Below, piece after piece: positions 58,966-64,000 of a DNA stretch of 64,000 bases (position 1 is its first letter; every line of letters begins with the position of its first letter). The notes beneath the pieces are model-generated. The model searched no databases. It was not told the origin of the DNA and worked only from the letters and a program-made list of their open reading frames with translations. Made by a program: the position numbers and the translations under genes. The DNA is from a virus: positions 62,001-126,000 of IMG/VR virus record IMGVR_UViG_3300008952_000004; one strand, 5' to 3'.

Positions 58966-59391
58966 ATGAGCAAAGCTAAAAATGGAAATAATGTCAAAGT
59001 ACATTATAAAGGAACTCTTAATGATGGTACTGTGTTCGATAGCAGTCATGACCGGGGGCAAACCTTGGATTTTGAATTGGGTTCAAAAACCCTTTTGCCT
59101 GACTTTGAGAAAGCTGTCGTAGGTATGACAGTAGGTGCCAAGAAATCTTTTAAGATTACAGAAGGTTACGGAGTATATGATCCAACAGCAGTTGTGAAAG
59201 TATCTAAAGAGGTTTTTCCGTCTGACTTCGTTTTCGAAGTTGGCACATCTGTGCAGGGAACTAGCCCAAATGGTCAAGTAGCAGTTGCTAAAATCAACTC
59301 AGTTACAGACACCGAGGTCGAATTGGATCATAACCATCCACTCGCAGGGCAAGACCTTAATTTTGAAGTTGAGTTAGTCGACATCGGTTAA
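58966..59391 (+). CDS. FKBP-type peptidyl-prolyl isomerase, SlyD-like
   Basis: 141 residues. FKBP pattern: V-K-V-H-Y-K-G-T-L-N-D-G-T-V-F-D-S-S (~9-26), L-L-P-D-F-E-K-A-V-V-G-M (~45-56), then an inserted flap-like domain (~70-115) and a final strand F-E-V-E-L-V-D; D-H-N-H-P-L-A-G is the typical SlyD return segment. It would catalyse prolyl cis/trans isomerisation and act as a folding chaperone. The metal-binding His-rich tail of E. coli SlyD is missing. Phage-borne isomerases of this kind are uncommon; it may assist folding of the many very large virion proteins. Lies between gp32 and UvsX. Confidence 0.9.
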   Translation: MSKAKNGNNVKVHYKGTLNDGTVFDSSHDRGQTLDFELGSKTLLPDFEKAVVGMTVGAKKSFKITEGYGVYDPTAVVKVSKEVFPSDFVFEVGTSVQGTSPNGQVAVAKINSVTDTEVELDHNHPLAGQDLNFEVELVDIG

Positions 59392-59396
59392 CTTTA

Positions 59397-59430
59397 ATCC
59401 CGCAGGGAGGCATGGGTTTATAGATGCCTC
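59397..59430 (+). promoter_or_regulatory. Leader RNA element copy 2 (before UvsX gene)
   Basis: GAGGCAT (59407-59413) pairs perfectly with ATGCCTC (59424-59430), with a 10-base loop beginning GGG (59414-59416). CCC at 59399-59401 can pair with the loop GGG. Compared with copy 1, one pair changes C-G to U-A and two G-U pairs become G-C and A-U, preserving the stem. Confidence 0.6.
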
Positions 59431-59454
59431 AATTTACATTCATGGGAGAAGAAT

Positions 59455-60582
59455 ATGGCAAGACCGAAGTCAGGAAAAAAAACAAAAGTTGGTAAGCTGA
59501 GCATCGCTGATATGCGCTCTCTTATTAATAAGAAGGCGGGAATTAACGTTGCACACAACCTAGCAGAGAAGAACCCGACAGAGGTGAGCGATTGGATCCC
59601 TACAGGATCTCGATGGCTAGATTCTATTATTTGTCGTGGTCATCTGGCAGGGATACCAGTAGGCAAAATCACAGAAATCGCCGGATTAGAGTCGACAGGA
59701 AAATCTTTTTTAGCAGCACAGGTTGCCGCGAACGCTCAAAAAATGGGAATCGACGTAATATATTTCGATTCAGAATCAGCGATTGATCCAGAGTTTTTGG
59801 CTCGTGGTGGCTGTGATGTTGATCGAGTATTATACGTTCAGGCTCAATCAGTGGAGTTTGTATTAGAAACCATTGAAGATCTTTTGGAGACAAATGAGAA
59901 CCGGATGCTCTTTATATGGGACTCTTTAGCGCTTACACCATCCACAACAGATGTAGAGGGGGACTTCAACCCTTTGTCATCGATGGCAGTAAAGCCAAGA
60001 ATCTTATCAAAGGGAATGTCAAAGTTGACTGTTCCAATCGCGAACAGCCAATCAACATTTCTGGTTCTTAATCAGCTTAAAACAAATATCACAAGCAACA
60101 TTGCGGAAGCGCTTACGACGCCATATTTTACGCCCGGTGGAAAGGCAATGCATTATGCGTATTCACTTCGCATTTGGCTCACGGGGCGCAAGGCGAAAAA
60201 TGCATTTGTCACGGATGAGCGCGGCTTCCGTATCGGATCTGAAGTTAAAGCCAAGATTCAAAAGTCGCGCTTTGGGACGCAAGGTCGCCAAAGTGCTTTT
60301 AAAATCCTTTGGGGTGAAGAGGTCGGAGTCCAAGACGAAGAAAGTTGGCTCGAAGCAATCAAGGGATCGGATAATTTAAAAAATGCTGGTGCTTGGTATC
60401 AGTTGGTTTATGAAGACGGCTCTGTGGATAAATTTCAAAGTGCTCATTGGCTTGATAAGCTTAAAAATGAAAAATTTAAAAATAGGGTCTTACAAATAAT
60501 GGACGAAGAAGTTATACTCAAGTTTGATAAACGCACAGGAGATGCCACAGACTTTTATGGAGATGATGAAGATGAAAAATAA
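59455..60582 (+). CDS. uvsX: UvsX recombinase (RecA-like)
   Basis: 375 residues, close to T4 UvsX (391). Walker A G-L-E-S-T-G-K-S at 77-84; Walker B L-F-I-W-D-S near 155-160, followed by the L1/L2 regions (L-V-L-N-Q-L-K at ~202-208, then T-P-Y-F-T-P-G-G-K-A). It forms filaments on ssDNA after end processing by the gp47-46 fusion and drives strand exchange for recombination-dependent replication. The C-terminus is acidic (Y-G-D-D-E-D-E-K). The last 11 bases overlap the next gene. Expression is likely influenced by the leader hairpin. Confidence 0.94.
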   Translation: MARPKSGKKTKVGKLSIADMRSLINKKAGINVAHNLAEKNPTEVSDWIPTGSRWLDSIICRGHLAGIPVGKITEIAGLESTGKSFLAAQVAANAQKMGIDVIYFDSESAIDPEFLARGGCDVDRVLYVQAQSVEFVLETIEDLLETNENRMLFIWDSLALTPSTTDVEGDFNPLSSMAVKPRILSKGMSKLTVPIANSQSTFLVLNQLKTNITSNIAEALTTPYFTPGGKAMHYAYSLRIWLTGRKAKNAFVTDERGFRIGSEVKAKIQKSRFGTQGRQSAFKILWGEEVGVQDEESWLEAIKGSDNLKNAGAWYQLVYEDGSVDKFQSAHWLDKLKNEKFKNRVLQIMDEEVILKFDKRTGDATDFYGDDEDEK

Positions 60583-61240
60583 AATTGTTTTATTATTAGG
60601 TGGTATCCTTTTAACAATGGCAAGCTTTTCGCAAGCACATGCCAGACGATGCGTTCGAACACCAGATCCTATTGTTTTGCAGAAAAGTTCGGCTGGAGAA
60701 TACGTGGCTGTCTGGGATACATTTGATCGCAATCCGAGAATTTATTATAGTGACATTGCTCAGTACTATAATTCACCGAATGTACAGTTTTTTGATGTTG
60801 GATATGTGATAGCCGAATTCGATTCAGAATCAAATATTTGGTTATTTTATGGATGGGTTGGTGATAATTTAATCAAGCGCACGCATCGCCACTGGCGCAA
60901 ACATCGACGCTCTTATCGGCGATGTTTGGGCTATGCTGGACATTATCATTATAAGCCATATTATCCACATTATACATATGATTGGTTTTCCTCAAGTCTT
61001 CAATATCACCACCGACTATATCGGAAGCGATATTATGGAGACGGCACGAAACGCCGACTCCATCGTTATTACAAGCCTAGGCATGGTTATCGAAGTCATA
61101 ATCACACCCGTCGCCCTCGTCATTATCAGCCACGGAGAAAATACAGAAGACCGCAGGTTACGCAGCCGCATAAGCAACGCAGAAAACCACACCATAAAAA
61201 AAGAAACAAGAAACAAAAACGTCGCAATCAACGCCGATAA
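60572..61240 (+). CDS. Secreted, highly basic Arg/His/Tyr-rich protein
   Basis: 222 residues from ATG 60572, chosen because GGAG at 60559-60562 lies nine bases upstream and a signal peptide then starts immediately; earlier ATGs overlap UvsX further. Signal peptide: M-K-N-K, hydrophobic core ~5-18, cleavage probably after A-H-A. The mature N-terminal ~70 residues look folded (V-A-V-W-D-T-F-D, F-Y-G-W-V-G-D), while the C-terminal ~125 residues are dominated by Arg, His, Tyr, Lys and Gln with no acidic patch. Family not recognised. It may bind nucleic acid, cell-wall polymers or metal outside the cytoplasm. Embedded among replication genes and overlapping UvsX, which is unexpected. Confidence 0.7.
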   Translation: MKNKIVLLLGGILLTMASFSQAHARRCVRTPDPIVLQKSSAGEYVAVWDTFDRNPRIYYSDIAQYYNSPNVQFFDVGYVIAEFDSESNIWLFYGWVGDNLIKRTHRHWRKHRRSYRRCLGYAGHYHYKPYYPHYTYDWFSSSLQYHHRLYRKRYYGDGTKRRLHRYYKPRHGYRSHNHTRRPRHYQPRRKYRRPQVTQPHKQRRKPHHKKRNKKQKRRNQRR

Positions 61241-61254
61241 GATTAGGTGCTTTA

Positions 61255-62229
61255 ATGACTCCAAGAATATTAATCATCGATGCTCTTAATATGTATTTCA
61301 GAGCATATATTGTAGATCCGAGCCTATCGACCAACGGTCAGCCAATCGGCGGCACTAAGGGTTTCTTGAAAATTTTGCAAAAACTGGTGCGTGAGACGAA
61401 GCCGGATCAGGTTGTTATTGCTTGGGATGGCGCTGGTGGTTCCCAAAAACGAAAGAGTATTGATAAAAATTATAAAGAGGGGCGCAAGCCCATTCGTCTC
61501 AATCGCGAGATTCGTAATCTCTCCGAGAACGAAGAGATGGAAAATAAGATTTGGCAGCAGACTCGACTGGTAGAATATTTAAATTGCATGCCAGTATGCC
61601 AGATAATGCTGCCAGCAATTGAGGCGGATGATGTGATTGCTTATGTTGTGAGTATGTCATCTTTAAAGGGCTGGCAAAAGGTTATTGTGTCAAGTGACAA
61701 AGATTTTTATCAACTGTGCGATGGCGAAACTGTGCTGCACCGACCCATTCAAAAGGCAACTTTGAACAAACATCGTATTATAGAAGAACATGGAATTCAT
61801 CCTTTAAACTTTGCTCTCGCACGCGCCGTCTGTGGCGACAAAAGTGATAATCTTAAAGGTGTTGGGGGCGTGGGCTTGGCTACGATGTCCAAGCGGTTTC
61901 CGTTTTTGGCAGAAGAGAAGTCCTATACAATTGACGAGCTAGTTGATTATTGCGACGATTGTGAAAACAAATTAAAAGTACACCATAACATTCTCGACGG
62001 ACGTGGTATAATAGAAAAGAACTATAGATTAATGCAACTTTACTCACCGAGTATTTCACCTCAATCTAAAAAGATTATTAAACACACGGTTGAGGAGACG
62101 ACTCTGGAGTTTAATAAGACAGAGGTACTGAAGATGATGAACACAGATGGGTTTGGAGTGTTTGACTGGACAAGTCTATTTCAGACGATGCGGCGAATTG
62201 TGGCTGCGGAGGTAGCGAATGGCACTTAA
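61255..62229 (+). CDS. 5'-3' exonuclease/flap endonuclease (T4 RNase H-like)
   Basis: 324 residues with FEN-family motifs: I-L-I-I-D-A-L-N-M-Y-F-R-A (1st acidic, D8), V-V-I-A-W-D-G (~60), A-I-E-A-D-D-V-I-A (~120), V-S-S-D-K-D-F-Y-Q-L (~142) and G-D-K-S-D-N-L-K-G-V-G-G-V-G (helix-hairpin-helix, ~196-209). T4 RNase H (305) has the same set and removes RNA primers on the lagging strand. The family A polymerase here lacks its own 5' nuclease, so this protein supplies that function. Its end overlaps the helicase start by 11 bases. Confidence 0.9.
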   Translation: MTPRILIIDALNMYFRAYIVDPSLSTNGQPIGGTKGFLKILQKLVRETKPDQVVIAWDGAGGSQKRKSIDKNYKEGRKPIRLNREIRNLSENEEMENKIWQQTRLVEYLNCMPVCQIMLPAIEADDVIAYVVSMSSLKGWQKVIVSSDKDFYQLCDGETVLHRPIQKATLNKHRIIEEHGIHPLNFALARAVCGDKSDNLKGVGGVGLATMSKRFPFLAEEKSYTIDELVDYCDDCENKLKVHHNILDGRGIIEKNYRLMQLYSPSISPQSKKIIKHTVEETTLEFNKTEVLKMMNTDGFGVFDWTSLFQTMRRIVAAEVANGT

Positions 62230-63586
62230 CAGAAACGTAGATTTTTCAAAATTTGGAAAAGCCTTTCAAGAGGGGCTAGCCCAACTTATCATGGAGGACC
62301 GCCCCTTCGCAGATCAAATTCAGGAGGTTCTGTCAATAGACTTTTTTGAATTAAAATATTTGCAAGCCTTTACCAAAAAGGTTTTTGATTTTAAGATCAA
62401 GTACGATGTGCACCCATCAAAGGATGCCATGCTGTCAGTGCTCCGTGCAGAGCTTGATGACGAAAGCCCAGCTACCCAAAAACAAACCCGAGATTTCTTT
62501 GCAAGAATTTATAAATCTGAGATAGAAGTTGGCGGCGAAGAATATATTAAAGAGACAGCCCTTGACTTCTGCCGAAAGCAGAAACTAAAAGAGGCTATGA
62601 TCAAGTCTGTTGGGTTACTTGAGGCGTCATCGTTTGATGAGATCAGTTCGCTGATCAATGATGCTCTGAAGCTTGGCTCTAATACTGACTTTGGTTATGA
62701 CTACATGGCGGACTTTGAAGAGCGATTTAAAATCAAAGCGCGTAACCCTATCAGTACAGGCTGGCAGATTATCGATAGTCACTGCAAGGGCGGTCTTGGT
62801 GTTGGAGAACTGGGTGTTGTTATCGCTCCAACTGGCGCCGGAAAATCAATGGTGCTGGTACATCTGGGAGCAGAAGCGTTAAAGCAGGGTAAGACGGTTG
62901 TGCATTATACTTTGGAATTAGCACCAACCGTAATTGCGGGTCGCTACGATAGTTGTATTACTGGTATACCTCTTCCACAACTTTTCGGTTGCAAGGAGGG
63001 CATTTATGAGACGGTAAAAGACTTAGAGGGTCAATTAATAATCAAAGAATACCCAACCAAGACAGCCTCTCCAAACGTTATTCGTAATCATATGGAAAGA
63101 CTTCGGCAGCGGGATATCAAGCCGGATTTAATCATTGTGGATTATGCAGATTTATTGCGACCAAATGTGGTTCGAAAAGAAAAAAGACACGAACTGGAGA
63201 CTATTTACGAAGATCTTCGCGGCATAGCGCAGGAGCATAAATGCCCGTGTTATACCGCATCGCAAACTAATAGGTCTGGATTGAACGCAGAAGTAATCAC
63301 AATGGAATCCATTTCCGAAGCCTTTAACAAGTGTTTTGTGGCAGATTTTATATTTTCCGTGTCTAGAACAGTTGAAGATAAAAATACAAATGGCGGACGA
63401 GTGTTTTTAGCAAAAAATAGGAATGGACCTGATGGAATCATTTATCCTATTTTTATGGACACTGCGCGGGTTAAAATAAAAGTTCTCCCACAAGATGGTA
63501 CTACCGTTGAACAGATCGTTGCACAATCGACAGCCCAACAAGGTAAACAGTTGCGTGAGAAATACAAAGAATACAGAAAAAAATAA
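62219..63586 (+). CDS. Replicative DNA helicase (gp41/DnaB-like)
   Basis: 455 residues, near T4 gp41 (475). Walker A A-P-T-G-A-G-K-S (~203-210), then Y-T-L-E-L (~227-231), Walker B L-I-I-V-D-Y-A-D-L-L (~302-311), and R-T-V-E-D ... F-L-A-K-N-R-N-G (H4-like, ~382-405). The N-terminal ~150 residues are helical, as in the N-domain that forms the hexamer and binds primase. It would unwind the fork with the primase at 16651, giving the two-part primosome seen in T4. Start ATG overlaps the exonuclease by 11 bases. Confidence 0.94.
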   Translation: MALNRNVDFSKFGKAFQEGLAQLIMEDRPFADQIQEVLSIDFFELKYLQAFTKKVFDFKIKYDVHPSKDAMLSVLRAELDDESPATQKQTRDFFARIYKSEIEVGGEEYIKETALDFCRKQKLKEAMIKSVGLLEASSFDEISSLINDALKLGSNTDFGYDYMADFEERFKIKARNPISTGWQIIDSHCKGGLGVGELGVVIAPTGAGKSMVLVHLGAEALKQGKTVVHYTLELAPTVIAGRYDSCITGIPLPQLFGCKEGIYETVKDLEGQLIIKEYPTKTASPNVIRNHMERLRQRDIKPDLIIVDYADLLRPNVVRKEKRHELETIYEDLRGIAQEHKCPCYTASQTNRSGLNAEVITMESISEAFNKCFVADFIFSVSRTVEDKNTNGGRVFLAKNRNGPDGIIYPIFMDTARVKIKVLPQDGTTVEQIVAQSTAQQGKQLREKYKEYRKK

Positions 63587-63596
63587 GGGGATAAAC

Positions 63597-64000
63597 ATGA
63601 CACTCGACACAGCACGAGAAAAGAGCTTAAAATATTTTAATGGAGACGAGTTGGCGGCAAACGTGTTTCTGACCAAATATGCTCTTAAAGATAAAGCGGG
63701 AAAAATATTAGAAGACACGCCAAGCGCGATGCACGACCGCCTAGCAGAAGAATTTTCAAGAATTGAGGAGAAGTTCGGCGGCAAGCGACAGCTTTCTTAT
63801 GATGAGATTCGCGATTCATTTGAAAATTTTCAATATATTGTGCCGCAAGGTTCGGTTATGTTTGGTTGTGGGAACGCCCATGTACATGCCTCTCTTTCGA
63901 ATTGTGTTGTTGTATCACCTCCGGAAGACAATATGTCCTCTATTATAGAGTCGGGTAAAGATTTAGCTAACCTGTTCAAGCGACGTTGTGGAGTAGGAAT
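63597..64000 (+). CDS. Ribonucleotide reductase large subunit, 3' end beyond window
   Basis: The first ~134 codons are present; start ATG after AAGGGG. E-K-S-L-K-Y-F-N-G-D-E-L-A-A-N-V-F-L-T-K-Y-A-L (~8-30), I-V-P-Q-G-S-V-M-F-G-C-G-N (~86-98) and S-L-S-N-C-V-V-V (substrate-site cysteine near residue 109) identify the catalytic subunit; R-R-C-G-V-G follows. It reduces ribonucleotides for phage DNA synthesis. Whether class I (needing NrdB) or class II (B12-dependent) cannot be decided from this piece; the sequence style looks closer to the latter to me. Confidence 0.88.
   Translation, partial: MTLDTAREKSLKYFNGDELAANVFLTKYALKDKAGKILEDTPSAMHDRLAEEFSRIEEKFGGKRQLSYDEIRDSFENFQYIVPQGSVMFGCGNAHVHASLSNCVVVSPPEDNMSSIIESGKDLANLFKRRCGVG

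Noticed and set aside
1-64000. tRNA genes, CRISPR arrays, integrase, transposons
   Set aside because: No cloverleaf-like sequence, spaced repeats, recombinase or transposase was seen on either strand by eye; a tRNAscan run would settle the tRNA question.

Overview
The window is one continuous, densely packed stretch of a tailed-phage genome. Every credible gene lies on the + strand, most neighbours overlap or touch, and no intergenic gap exceeds about 120 bases. No tRNA, integrase, transposase or CRISPR array was seen. A contractile-tail phage of the T4 superfamily is indicated by a gp17-type terminase, gp20 portal, gp21 prohead protease, gp22-like scaffold, gp23 major capsid, gp13/14/15-like neck and tail-completion proteins, gp18 sheath, gp19 tube, gp26-like chaperone, tape measure, gp53, gp32, UvsX, gp41 helicase and a gp46/47-type nuclease. 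Many structural proteins are much longer than their T4 counterparts. Several genes resemble proteins seen mainly in uncultured aquatic phages, so I infer an uncultured, probably aquatic, bacterial host. The bacterial-type bS21 gene and a sigma70-like promoter support a bacterial host. Genus-level assignment is not possible from sequence alone.

Layout. (1) 1-16.1 kb: seven large virion proteins, probably baseplate or tail-fibre related, with little similarity to named families. (2) 16.1-20.8 kb: a recombination/replication island holding a RuvC-like resolvase, a zinc-ribbon/TOPRIM primase and a single 1052-residue protein that fuses gp47 (Mre11/SbcD) to gp46 (Rad50/SbcC). (3) 20.8-23.7 kb: three small membrane or exported proteins, possibly envelope or lysis related, and an adhesin-like protein made of two tandem repeats. 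(4) 23.7-31.5 kb: packaging and prohead genes (terminase, portal, head-core-like proteins, DUF1360-like membrane protein, prohead protease) and a phage copy of ribosomal protein bS21. (5) 31.5-36.3 kb: fibre-like proteins, two of them ending in peptidase S74 chaperone domains, lying between the protease and scaffold genes. (6) 36.4-57 kb: scaffold, major capsid, neck, sheath, tube, chaperone with probable frameshift, tape measure, baseplate hub/wedge proteins. (7) 56-64 kb: replication genes: a minimal family A DNA polymerase, a tubulin/FtsZ-like candidate, gp32, an FKBP/SlyD isomerase, UvsX, a secreted basic protein, a 5'-3' exonuclease, gp41 helicase and the start of a ribonucleotide reductase that runs off the right edge.

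Regulation visible in the sequence: strong hairpin terminators follow the long fibre gene, the capsid gene and the frameshift chaperone. A recurring ACTATTTAT box sits 18-40 bases before many structural genes and is a candidate late promoter. A sigma70-like promoter precedes gp32. The leaders of the FKBP and UvsX genes share a covarying hairpin with pseudoknot potential, which I consider the best candidate here for an undescribed regulatory element.
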